Assembly: GCF_019399895.1 (NCBI RefSeq)
Contig: NC_091864.1
Span: 12,316,001 to 12,380,000, forward strand
Length of the DNA stretch: 64,000 nt
Source: Cardiocondyla obscurior
Taxonomy: Eukaryota; Arthropoda; Insecta; Hymenoptera; Formicidae
Direction of reading: 5' to 3'
Part shown: positions 37,494 to 50,400 of the stretch, in pieces
Position numbering within the stretch: position 1 is the first letter of the stretch
Layout of the letters: every line of letters begins with the position of its first letter
The notes under the pieces: model-generated
Told to the model about the DNA's origin: nothing
Databases searched by the model: none
Seen by the model: the letters and a program-made list of their open reading frames with translations, nothing else
Position numbers and translations under genes: made by a program

Positions 37494-38396
37494 TGTACAG
37501 AAGAGCTCGACGAACGACTGGCCCGCAACAAAGTTTGATAAATTTAATGAGCGTATATCGACATCACTTTCCTCTCGTGTTTATATGACCTGTATTTTTT
37601 TTGTTTTTGCAGATAAGAAGCGAACGAATGCATTGCCTAACCTTACAAGATACCGAAAAGTACCGGAAAATGATCAGTCGACATTTGCTTATGCGCGATC
37701 CAAGCAGACAGTTTAATGGTGGGGGATACATATGCTAATTAAACCACGTGTATTGTATGAATTTAATTAAGCGAAATACATTTAGACTTGGTATGACTAA
37801 AATATAAATCAGACATTTTAAAAATAAAATAAGATAAAGTTAATAATTAATAAGATAAAATACGGCAAAAAGATAAAAAGCAAAATTTAATCAGACAATA
37901 AAGCAAAGTTTAATCGAACAAATTTAACACAAATGTATCTTATAATTTTCTACATCTTTAAATTAAATAGAGAAAAACAACCAGAAGATTCGCCGGTATT
38001 ATTTCAATATATTGAATTTTATTACAAAATTCTTTTGTTTAGGCTACAACATGTAATATAATTGCGTTTGGTCTAGACCCTTATCAAAAGAAAAAGCTAA
38101 ACTGCACCATATTTACTATTGTCTTAATGAGCCACTTCGCTAATTCACGCCTCGAGGAAAGACCTGGAAAGGCAAAGATGAGTAAACCGTACGTATATCA
38201 ACGCTCCCACGAATTTTTTTATGTAAATTTCTGAAAAAAGATCGTGCTCGGGTCGTTCTTCGTATCGCTCAATTTCTTGTTAAGCCTGACTATTACTCAA
38301 CAATCATTGCGATACGAAGTATTCTATCGCATACAAACAACAGAGAATAATCTCGCTGAATATCTCACATGCATTTTGCTGCATACGAAAGAATAC

Positions 38397-38402
<6 letters not shown>

Positions 38403-38428
<26 letters not shown>
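38403..38428. repeat. Poly-A tract (A26)
   Basis: Twenty-six A in a row occur with no recognisable retrotransposon body upstream and no clear target-site duplication. Confidence 0.9.
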
Positions 38429-38546
38429 CGCGAAAGTGTCCCCGAATCAAACATCTCGGCACATACATTTTTATCCATATTTATAAAGACCTCACGTATT
38501 ATCAGCGATTCTTTATTAATAAATTTAGTACTGAACAATTATTGTT

Positions 38547-38643
38547 CCTAGCAAGCACCGAATATTGCGTCAATATTGCAATATCGTTGCAGCAACGTTG
38601 GAATATTGCCAGAATTTTGTTGCAATATTCGACGTTCGCTAGG
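38547..38643. mobile_element. Palindromic hairpin element with CCTAGC ends
   Basis: The 97-bp segment begins CCTAGCAAGC and ends as the inverse of CCTAGCGAACG. The arms share CGAATATTGC near the ends. The centre is the perfect palindrome CGTTGCAGCAACG. It has the form of a very short MITE or a hairpin-forming insertion. Confidence 0.45.
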
Positions 38644-41439
38644 TTTAATCTGAATTCGCTCTGGACAAACAACGATCTGGCCGTATTAATAATCCCGATA
38701 CCAAATTTGGAACTTGAAATAATCCGTATAGGTATCACTTATTCGACTCCCACAAGAGCATGCTTAAAGTAAAAGTACAGAACGCTAATTATTCAGATGT
38801 TCCTAAACAATCGTCGCTTCTAATAACCGATTCTCGCATTACAGATCATCAGAAGCTTATCATTGAGAGGGAGAGAATGATAGAGATCTCGCTGAATGTA
38901 CAACGTCGAGTTCAACAACTTGGGGCGATACAAATACATCTCTACAACTACCGTTTACAAATTGCCGTCGATATATAAGACTGCAGGCGAGTCGCGCCTG
39001 CCGATTGCACATGAAAGAAAGAAAAAAAAAGAAAAAAAAAACAGTAATAATTGTTAATATGATCAAGTCGGTTCCTCGAGGCGCAGCCTAAGAACCGGCG
39101 GCCCCAAAGACATGCTGTGCCTAAAGAAGAAGACGATAGTGATTGTACGTCCAAATGCGTACAATCGGTATACCTCGCAATAGGTGTAAAAATAATAAAA
39201 TTAGTGGTAGCAAACCCTTTCTATTACATTATACGGCATGTAGAGTCTGTGTACATGTTTGCCGGGCGTTTCGCACGTGGGTATATGCGCAGAACCGTTC
39301 GATCCGGTCGCAAGACGTTCAACGTAGTAAAGGAAACTCTCCCAAGCAAGCTAATTCTAAGATAATGTAATATCTTTTTTTTTCTCGTTTATTCATATAG
39401 CTTCTATTTATATTAGGTATGCATGTACGTGTGATAACTAAACAGATACATGTTTTTTTTTCTTGTCCGTCGCACGCGGCCACTAGCGGCCTTAGCTTCA
39501 AAGAGCAGGAGGCTGATTCGATAAGACTTGAAAAACTGAAGCTCAGTATCGCGATCACCAGCCACCAGTGTAACTGCGTCTGTCCCAGGGAAGATTCTGA
39601 CTTATTTAAACCTTCTTCATGCACTCCAGATTGACTGATTATCATCTTGACTTAAGCCGATATCTACATCTCGCAGTTGGCCCTAATACAAATTAATTAC
39701 ATAATATAGAAAACAAAAAATTAACAGTGTAAACTTTAATAAATCACGAGCTTTCTTTTGTTATTAATAATAACATGCCAAAATAATCTTCAGTTGAAAA
39801 CACGTTAAAAAAAAAAATAAAATAGTATATACATATAAAAAATAAATTATAAATTCAAGTTGATGAAATGAATCCAAGAAAGACTTTGATTAGCGCTCTT
39901 TCAAAATATCTCTTGGACATTTATATCGTTCTTACAGTAAACCAGATTTAGATTCTCTAGAGATGTACAACGACTTTCAATGTAAATGTTAATTGATAGA
40001 ATATAAATGCCGATACAAGCTGCGAGTGCAGAAAGAAACTTCAGGTGGTCTTTCAATGGGACTTCTTAAAGCATCAGATATTTATAAGTTTAACTAAATA
40101 AAATATAATCTAATTTCAAATTAAAATTATTTAATGCCAAATCAAATTATAAAAACTATGATTATGTAATTATAAATATATGAGTATGTAATAATAACTT
40201 TTATATATTTTTATTTGTTTGAAGAAGAATGCAAAGTATTACAATAAAAAAAAAAATAAAAAAACTTGCACGAGTATAAACAAATAATAACTATATAAAA
40301 TAATGTTAAATAATTGCATGCTATGACGTAATGAAATTTCTCCATGCCTTGCCAATTACGCTAACTGCTGGTTCTGTTAAAATCCATTCTATTTATTTCT
40401 CACATAGGATACACTTGAAGCAGCCTCCTGTTCTCCAATATAACTATATTTAATGGTTTTCTCATAGAATTATCAAGTAAAATTTGTAAAATACAATATA
40501 CTGCCTATCATAAATTCTTAATCTTCTTCTTTATAAATAATTATAGTAATAGTTTTCACACCATTTGTTAATTTATTATATTCAGATGTCGTTTCTTTGA
40601 ATTAAATTTAAATATTACATTTGTGCCCCTTCCGCACTAAATCCATTTTTTTTTCTTTTTTGTAATAATCTGCACGACTGCACGTGTTATGTGTGTATAT
40701 ATATAATACATGTAATATATAATCTAAAGGACTTACGGAGTATTTACAATATGTACATGTTATTAACGATGTGTCGTTCAAAACCACTCAATAACTTTTA
40801 TTTTCTTCTCGGTCATTATTAAAGATTCAGTTTCTCCTTTCCTGCTTTCCACGCGGGGACACACTACTACTTTACGGCGAATAAACGTCCCATTCCATTC
40901 TGGAAAGAAGCCCCGCTCGATTTAGTGGATTACACTGAGGAATAACGGTGAAAAATGGTTCTGGTCAGATTTTTCGCTTTGTTATCTCTTGGACGAGGCG
41001 ACCGCTCGCTAGAGCTCGCGATTTCGTAATTATACAAATCCAATTGAATCAAAAACTAATTACAGAAAACTTACAACTCTTAGAAAATAGGCTCCGCCCT
41101 GCTTTCACTGTTCTATCACTCCGCTCTTGTTCTCTACACTTGGCCAACCTCAGATCTGCCTCTGGCGGCATAAAAAGTGCAAAAACTACAGAACAACTAT
41201 TTGCTTTAGAGGTCGAAGAGGAAGACTCTACAACTTTATTTCTCCACGTGACGCGCGCTAAGATATTAAAAAAAAAAGAAAAAAAAAGAAAAAAAAATAA
41301 AAAAAAAATTATCTTTAGAAAATCCGTACTCCATTCGCATTCGCGTTGCCGCTTTTTCCTCTGTAGCAAAAGTTGCAATCTTACCTGGGCACGTTTCCCT
41401 CTACCTAATTATTCAGGGTTGGCCAAGTTCTCACTCATG

Positions 41440-44400
41440 CTACGAATCAAGATCGTCCTCTCGTTGGCTACTGAAGTAAGACACCAGCCCACCGAATTCA
41501 CCGGTGCCGTGGTCTTCGTCGTTCGGATGCGATTGCTGCGGCCCCGCCTGGGGCGGCGGTGGTCCTTGGATCGCCGGCTGGTTATCTGCCGGAGAAGAAA
41601 AGTGCTCCGAAGGATACGGCGAGCTTTGGTAAGCGGCTGCGTCATCCGCCGTGGACATCGGCGGAGGTGGCGGGTAGGCACCGTAGTGATAATTGGGAGG
41701 AGGAGGCGGATGATACGGTGAAAAGTTACCGGGCGGTCGGTTGGGGGGTGGTGAAGGCTGCTGCATGTTGTGGTTGACGGGCGAGGCATTGGTGAACGGT
41801 GGTATCTGATGTCTGGGTCCCATAGGATTTTCGGCGAACCTGGCCATCGGCGGACCACCTCGTACGTACGGCGGAGGTGGCGGCGGTGTCGGGCCTCCCT
41901 TGGCCAGAGGACTGCCGGCTGACGGTGGAATCATCGCCGGTCCGCCGGGCGCCAAAGGCGAACTGCGATCTCTACTGCTAATAGAAATCGGTCCGCCGCC
42001 CGATGGAGACGGGTCCATCGGATGGTGCGGCGTGTGATACATCTGCGGCCCGGGTACTCGCATACGCATTGGCGGCGTGCCCGATCTGACCGCGGCGAAA
42101 TGCGGTGGAATAGACGTTTGTCCCGCCTGTCTATAAGGCGACGGGATTCTAGCACGCGGCTGCATTTCGTATCCCGTTCGCGGACCGCCCATCATCTGTC
42201 CGCCAGCGTTGGGCCCACTAAAATACTTGTGACCCATCGCAGCTGCCGCTGCGGTGAACGACTGTGGAGTGCTGGACACCGGTTGAGATTGTAGCATTCT
42301 TGTGATGACGGAAGATTGCTGTCCGGGTAGCGATGGGTAAACTGGCTGTGAGTTTGATGGCTGCGTTGACGGAGGCCCTGGTGTTGGCACAGCACTCGCC
42401 GGTGGTGTAGAAGGTGCAGAACCAGATGTGCTACTACCTGGCGTAGGAAGAATATTTGGTATATCGTTCTGTTTCATGTCTGAATTCGAGTCAGTACCCA
42501 TGCCGGCAATCAGGCCAGCTTCAGCCGCGGCTTTAGCCGCTGCTTCCGCCGCTCTAGCCGCCTCCAACGCAAGAGTCTTCTTACCCTTGCCACGGCCACG
42601 TCGTTTCGGCTTCACCGGCGTGCCATCTGGATTAAAAAGCTGCCCGTCAGGTCCGGTCATAAGAGGCATGTGTCCTCTCTCAATGCTTCTGTCGCTGTCC
42701 GGAGTCAGCCCTGTAGATAAAGTAGCTGGATTCATGTGTGACATATTCGTCACGCCGTCCGGTGTCCCCACTCCACCAATAGCCGTTGATGCAATGCCCA
42801 GATTCGGAGCGCCATCCCTGCGCATTTGCTCGGCGAGTATTTCAGCTTTGCTGCGACGTCCACGCTTCTTCTTCTTAGGTACCTCGCCATCCGTTCCTTC
42901 GGGCGCGTTGGGATCTCTCTGTCTTTCCGCTGCTAGTATCTCCAAGGCCTTCAATCGCGCTTTCTCTAATTTTTTGGCTTCTCGTTCCTCTTTCTTCTTT
43001 TTCTTGGCAATTTCGATCGCCGCAAGCTCTAACTGTCGCCGCCCGTACTCTTCGTCCATCATCTGTTCGAGTTGTTCGTCGTCTAACTCAGCTAGCTCTC
43101 CGGCACCAAGACCAGTAAGAGATCCTTCGGGAACGTCTCCGGTAAACGAACTCGCTACCGACATTGTTGTGCCAGTAAGCCCAACGTTATCTGGAAGAGT
43201 GTCGTCCATCTTAGAGACTAGATCGCCAATAGGATTATCCATAACTGAGCCAATCATATCTCCGTCAATGTCGTCCCTTTTCTTACGCCCTCTATTCTTG
43301 CTTCCGGGTTTCGGTCCGGGTTTTTTCCTCTGCTTCGGTACGTCATCGGACAACGATTTACGTTTCGCTCCAGGACTTCTGTTATTACGTCTTTTAGATT
43401 TTGGCGACTTATTTTTAAATTTTAGGGCATCTTTTTTAGGAATATAAACATCTCCTAAAAACATTTAAATTTAAATTTATAAATAATCGTTATTTCTATT
43501 TTTACGTTGTATAAAATATTTAATATAAGGTTACCTGAATCAGAATCCTTTTCCCCGTCATCATTTATGTCATCGGCCTCATTTACCACAAACTCGTCTT
43601 CACTTTCGCCAGCTTTCCTCATCATTAATGCTTTTTTCAACTCCTATAAAAGAATTAAAATTTAGATACACGTGATAATTTCGTTAACCTTCTATGGGCC
43701 GAATTTTCTTTTAATATAAAATAATATATGGAACGGAAAATAAACAATTATTACCTAATTATACTCAATTTATTATGCGGATAAAAAAAATTCATCTTAT
43801 GAAAAAAACTAAAATTATTTGGTAAAATGTCAATATATTAGCGTATAACCTAAAAGTAACATGGGCCCATAGAAGATTAAAATCAAAAAGTCACCAACCT
43901 CCTCGCTATCAGATGCCATCTCCTCTCGGTAATTGATTTTTCGTCCTCGAGTCCGTCTGCTTAATATTTCCTCCTCTTCCCGTTTGCTCTCATCCGGAAG
44001 TCCGCCATAAATAATCTATAAATAATAAAAATGGATTACTATTTTTTAAAACTTTAAACATAATTGGCCATTAAATAAAAACACAAAACCCACCTTTCGT
44101 CTAATACCGGGAGTCTTTTTTGGTTTAGGTACAATATCCTAAAAAATAATATTTTATATTAAATTTGTTTCAACCGGAGCGGAGGTCCGGGTGTACTCCG
44201 CAAGGGTAATAAAACTATTATATATATTAAATTTGTTTCAACATTTTAATTAAAATTTACTCACTTTTTTGATTTTTTGAATTGGCACTATTTCTGACGG
44301 TTGTTGAATCTGTGGTATCGGAATATCAGAAGCTACTACTGCTTCTTGCAACGTCTCATCTTTTATTTCAACGTTGCTTTCACTTGGAGCAGTTTCAAAA

Positions 44401-47400
44401 TTCTCCTGTTTATCAACGTCCAACATTTCATTTAAAGTGGTGTTAAAATCTGGTAAATTAGGTTCACATTGTTCTTCCACTTTTGGCTCGTCATCTTCGT
44501 CGTTCTCACTTTGATTATCAGATTCTATTATGCGTTTTCTCTTTTTTTTCTTCTTGCCCTTCGTTTTGGGCATTGTCCTGACTCTAGATGTGGATATTGT
44601 TCTGCTTCTGTAATAATTAAAAAAATTTAAATATTTTTCTGTACAACTTTTAATGTTATCTTTAATATTATGTATTATTTATTTTATTTCGTACTTTTTC
44701 TTTCTCTGCCTCCACGAATTATCGCTATCTTCGCTATCTGAATCTCCCCACATGGATCGTGATTTCTTTCTTTTTGGTCGGTCACTATCATCGCTGTCAT
44801 CGTTAACTACAAATAACATTTATTTAGAAATTTAAATTTAACTAATAATTATTAAATTTATTAATTATCAAATAATAATTCTTTAAAATTAAATTTATAA
44901 TCTTGTAGATTAACTGCACAAATTCAATTGTAATTACTTTAAAATAATTTTAATTACTTTAAATAAAAATTTAACATTTTGAAAAATTTTGTACAAAATA
45001 TACATAACGTGACTTTTATATCTTAGTTTGTAAGTAATTAAAGAATTAAAAACTATATAATAAAATATAAAAAATAATAATAAAATAAAAAATATAGAAA
45101 CTGCCAAAACTTACTAAAATCTTCATCATAAGCTCTAGTCATGCGTGCTCTCGTGGATCTTCTAACAGGACGCGAATCGCCTTTTCTACCACGACGCTTT
45201 ACGTCAAAGGTACTGTCATCGGATGATGTAATATGGTCTTCGAAGTCTTCCTCATCGTCCGAGCTTGAACCCTTGAAATCCTCGTCACTATCCGGGTCAT
45301 CCTCGCTACTTATATCGAGACTATTCAGTTTCCTATGTTTCTTGCGCGCTAACAATTTTCTAGCAGCCATAGTTTGTTCCTCCTCCATGTCATCCATAAT
45401 CTCTTCGTTCTCGACTTTATATTCTTCATCGCTTTCCTTTTCCGGTTTTGATTCTACATCATCTTTGTCCTCTTCTAATTGCGTCATCTTTAATGCTTCA
45501 GCCTGTAAAATAAAAAAATATAACAATAATTTCACAATATTGTATTTATGTAGTTTACATATTTAATTATTTTTATCTACCTGTGCTTCTTCCTTTTCCG
45601 CGTTAACTATCGTGGCAATGTCTTTGCCTCTTCCTTGATTACCAGCACCTTGAACCGCCTCAACTTCATCCTGAATCGCGGCGTTAATCATATCGTCATA
45701 TTCATTAAATTTATAAGTGCTAGCACACCGACGTTCTCGTAATTGATAAACTGGTTCGCTTTCTTCGCTGCTTGATGTTTCAGAGCTGGAGGCCGACGAA
45801 GAAGATTCTGAAGATTCTGAAAAAATAAATTAATATCGCGTATACTACAACGATAATTATTTTTGAATTATCTGATAATATTATTTATCTAATGTAAATT
45901 AAATTAAAAGAACGAAATATAAACTGTAATATAAAATACATGACGCTCACCGTTATCCGAATCTTGACTGGATGCTTGTGATCCTGCTCTCGATCCACGT
46001 TGTCCTTCACCTTTGTGAAGTACGTTATCCAGACTTATACCAACAAACGCTAATCGTTTCTTTCGCAGTACTTCATTCTCGTGTCGTTTTGTCAATTGAT
46101 CCAGTGTTTTTAGAGTTTTTTGTAATTTCGTCACCAATAATGTCTAAAAAAAGAATGTAATAAGTATAGAATTATGCAAAAATAATGTAATTTTTATATT
46201 CAGACAATTTACAAAGTAATGTTACAAAAAAAAAAAAAAAAAAAAAAAAAAAATTAAACGTACATGCTGACACGGTGGGCAAAACCAGTCGCCTTCGGGT
46301 ATAAGCATAAGAGCTGGCCTGAGACACGAACAGTGCCAACCCTTGTCACAAGAATCACAGAGAAGAATCCATTCGGGATGATCAGCCTTGCCACATTTTT
46401 GACAAGCATATTCATCTTCGGCTTCCTCAATGTCACTTTGAGCTAATAAAAAAGAAATACAATTTAATCGTATGAAAAATTATATTTAATTGCACTTAAT
46501 TCCATTAAATGTTTCTCTGGTAGAGAACTTACCTTTTTGTGCTGTTCTAGCACGTCGTAACGGTTCAGATTCTTGATCCTTCTCGAGATCACTTTCAGGT
46601 GAAAACTCATGGTCGCTTTTAAACAATAAGGATCCTTCGCTCTCTATATCTTCGTCTTCGTCTTCTTCGTCTTCATTCTCATTTTCTTCATCACTACTAG
46701 ATCCGGACGAGCTTTGCCATGGATTCGATTCGTTAAATTTGGCAAGCATCTTCTTTTTCTTTCTCTTTCGGCTTTTCTTTATAGACTTTTTCTCTTTTTC
46801 AATTTCCTTTATTAAAACAATTTCTTCCTCGCTTTCCGGCTACACAACACGAATAATAATTTATACAAATTCTAATTACTATTTTTCAATTAACAAAACG
46901 AGATATTCAATTATCAACATACCTTTTGTTTCTTTCTCTTTTTCTTCTCCGATTCTTTTTTCTCTTCTATTTCACGCATAGTTTCCTCTTCGATTCTGCG
47001 CCTGTCCGCCTGCTCTTTTATTTTCAATTGTGCTATTCTTCTCGATTGCCTAACGGGCGTCTCGTCTTGCTGTTCTGCCGTTGGCCCATCCGTTTCCAGC
47101 GAGATATCTCTACCTATTTCTAAGCCTAATACCATTTTTCCTAAAACAAAAAAAAATTAATAACAATAAAAAGAAACCTAATCTAACCAAAATAAAACAA
47201 AGTTTTTAAATAATTAACAGGTTTTTACTAACACGAATTTTCACGCGCACCAACTATATTTATCTACTTACGTTTTTTCCGCTTTTTCTGTGTCGCATTT
47301 AGAGAATCGTTGGGTGTTCCATCAGGGTGAACGCTGGGCGACGTTTGATCGCCCTGAAACTCTGTGTGTTTTGGCCGATTAGGACGTCCGAAGCCACGGT

Positions 47401-50400
47401 GACCGCGCCTCCGTCTACCCCTTGGGCGACCTCTAATTTTCTTATCAATCACCATCGTCTGCATCGTAGTCGGATCGTTGCTGTCCTTGTTGGTGTGCTC
47501 CATCGTATTATCGAGATCACATTTCACAGCTTCATCTTCGGAGCTCACCGCCACCCCGCGACTTTCCTCGATGGACTTCCGCAATTCCTTGTCAGGCATA
47601 CGTTTCGCGCGCAATTTCATTCTCTTGCCGCCCATAATTTCCTCGTCCTCTGGCTTCGCAGCTCCATCCTCGGAGTTCGATTCGTTCGCGCTGTTCCGCC
47701 GCTTGCGTGAAACCTTCGGCGTGTCGATAGTGCTGTCTAATTTCCAGCCTTCATAAGCAAGATCAGTCGCGGGCTTCACGCGAATACTTATCTTGGAAGC
47801 GTCGGACACGTTCTCCGTGATGTTTTTCAGAGTCTCGTCATCGCTTAATGCTAATGGATCCGCCTCTTCTTGTGGCACGTCTAACATATTTTCATTGTCC
47901 ACGCCATCAGAATCTTCAGAGGCTGCGGAGAAACTTTTCATTTCAATATCATGAATCTCTGAGCACTCTTTCACATTTACAATTTCCAGCTCTATCTTTT
48001 TCGTGTCTTCTACCGGCGCGATAACCGCGGAATCGTTCACCATGCTGAAATCGTTTTGAAACAATTGCGTCGAGGAAATCGTTGGCACTTTTGTCTCATC
48101 CTCGATCTGCGGTTTCAAATTTTCGGTCTCGTTGGACATCTCCGAAGTTTTGGACGTCTGCACGTCGGAGCTTAGATTTTCTAAAATTTTCTCGTCGATT
48201 TCCAGACATGGAGGCTTTTTTAACGGAGGAACGTCTTCTGCGTCTGAAGTCTCAATCAGCCTTTTACTGGCTTCTTTCTTGGGATCAGGTTTTACAGTAT
48301 CGACTTCCGAAATATTTTCTTGAGCGGAAAACGTTGACTCGTTATTTGCGTCCAAAGGCTCGCTTTTGTGGAAATTCTCTGTAATTTTATTTACATTCAT
48401 GTTTATACTAAAAGGCTCATTTTGATTGTTGCAACTATCCAAGTTATTGACATTATCCATCTTCGCGGGCATCGAATTTGAATAATACGAAGACACGGTC
48501 CCTTCCGAACTTGCGTTCTCGGTTTTCCACGCGTGCGATTTATCCGTGTCTAAAGTGTTATCTAATTTCGCCGGGATGACGGTCGATTCTGCCTGAATCG
48601 GTGACAAGTTTACCTTCTCCGAAAACGGCTTAGCTAGACATTCCTCTTGCGATTTTGCGTCCCACTTATTGTCTTTGTTACCACAGTCCGCGAAGTCTTC
48701 TTTGAATCTCTTACACGGGACAGGCAGTTCTTCGGTAATAAGTTCATTCACATTTTTTGACCTTGTGATATTCTCAGTATCTAAATTAACATTTAATTTC
48801 TCGTCTATATTTTTTTCTTGTTCTATCACGTGGAAAACGCCGGTCACCTGATTATCATTAATTTCTGCATTAAATTCTGCGCTTTCTTGGGCAAGCGGAA
48901 TCTTTGTAACTTTATTTGTCTCGCTTTCGCTGAAATCGATAACGTTTTCAGATGTTAAATCTGCCTTTTCTATCGTTTCGATAGCGTTTTGAACGTCTTG
49001 CACCATTTTCATGTTATCAATCGAATTATTAAAATATTCCTTCGTTTTTTCATTATGACTGACGGGCGCCTCGAAGCTTTTGCTTTGAAAAGATTCGGTA
49101 GTCTCTTCAGTTATGGCTACTGGAAGCTTCGTCACATCTGATACTTCCAACATTTTCGAATCGTTAAGAACAGAAATATTTGTTTCTTCTTGAAAATCAT
49201 CCTTATTTAAGAATATCGATTGGTCGTTCGAATATTCAATGTTATTATAAACAGATTGAATCTGTGTCTCATCAACACATTTTTGTTCTTTAATTTTAAT
49301 GTCTTCCTCTACAACTATTTCATCTTTATTTAATATCTCATCGACTTTCGTTTCTAAAGGCTTTAATTGTTCGACGGACTGCTCGATTGGTTCTTCAGGC
49401 ATGTCAGAAATTAAATTTGTGCTATCGACGTCTTTTTCTTTTTGGTCAAGCAACTTTTCGTCTTGTTTTTCACTCGTTTCTTTCTCTATTGTAGAAACGG
49501 CGTTGTCCTTGGGCTCGTTCATTTGCATATCAGACTCAAAGACGTCGTCGCTACCGTTATCATTCGAATCGCTATCATAATTCGCGACTAGTGACTGCTT
49601 GCTAACATTCACTACGTCTACTTGTGGTTCCTGAGAAATTACGTCTATGGCGTTTGCTTCCGATTGTTCAGAAATTACAGCTGTCGCGTTTGTCTCTGAT
49701 TTTTCCGTAACCGAGCTATCGGTGACTCCTTCACTTTTATCAATTTCGCAAACATCCTTTATAATTACCGTGTCTTGTTTCTCGGCGTTGCAAGTTTCAT
49801 TATCGTTTTTCGCCGTCAGTTCTTCTAAATCGTTGTCGGTTTTGCTCTCCGTGAAAATCTCAGACTTTTCTTTCTCCAAAGAGACGATTTTCGTCGTTGA
49901 TAAATCGGTCTCGGACCGACTCGACTCATGCTCAATGATTGCAACAACTGGAGGTTCTTTCGATTCTTTTTTCAGTTCTGTTGACGTTTCTTCTTTTGGC
50001 GTTGCCTCTTCTGGTTGCTCGCTACTCGTTGCAGTTTCCTCGATTTGTTTAAATGACTCATTCGACTCGGATATATGTTCGTCTATGACCATTTCGCCAT
50101 TCGAGTCTTGGTCGACGCAAGAACTGGGATTTTCAGACGCGTTGTCGACGTGCTCGCTCGCAGACTGAGCTAAATCAGGCGAGCTCGTTTCTTTCGCAGT
50201 ATCAGCAATATCGGACTTTGACAGTTCAAAGACATTCGTTTCAGGCACCGTTGCAGGCGAAATATTGAACGTAGAAGGCTTGTCAGTTTCAGACGAGGTA
50301 TTTTCAACTTTTTCATCGTCCTCTCGCGCGGGTTCACTCTCCTGGGACGAAGAGTCTTGCACGGAGATATCGTCTGAACTGCTAATAGGAACTACATCGT

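Larger units (their letters stand above)
37494..41439. other. Spacer between GALT and RSF1, including the probable RSF1 3' UTR
   Basis: No coding gene is supported. The lower part holds the GALT promoter, a palindromic element at 38547-38643 and an A26 run. The part above about 40790 is probably RSF1 3' UTR: the minus-strand hexamer AATAAA is at 40797-40802, 638 bases after the stop. The patch 38980-39660 is GC-richer with open frames on both strands, none recognisable. Confidence 0.45.

Noticed and set aside
38403..38428. Poly-A run as the tail of a processed pseudogene
   Set aside because: No gene-like sequence precedes it and no target-site duplication could be found.
39319..39645. Minus-strand frame with a hydrophobic stretch that looks like a signal peptide
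   Set aside because: There is no conserved family, no splice context and a poly-Lys/Tyr tail from A-rich DNA. A secreted protein cannot be supported.
42428..43447. 339-codon + strand open frame
   Set aside because: It is a shadow of the last RSF1 exon on the other strand; hydrophobic and Ser-rich runs mirror the Lys/Ala/Pro-rich real frame.
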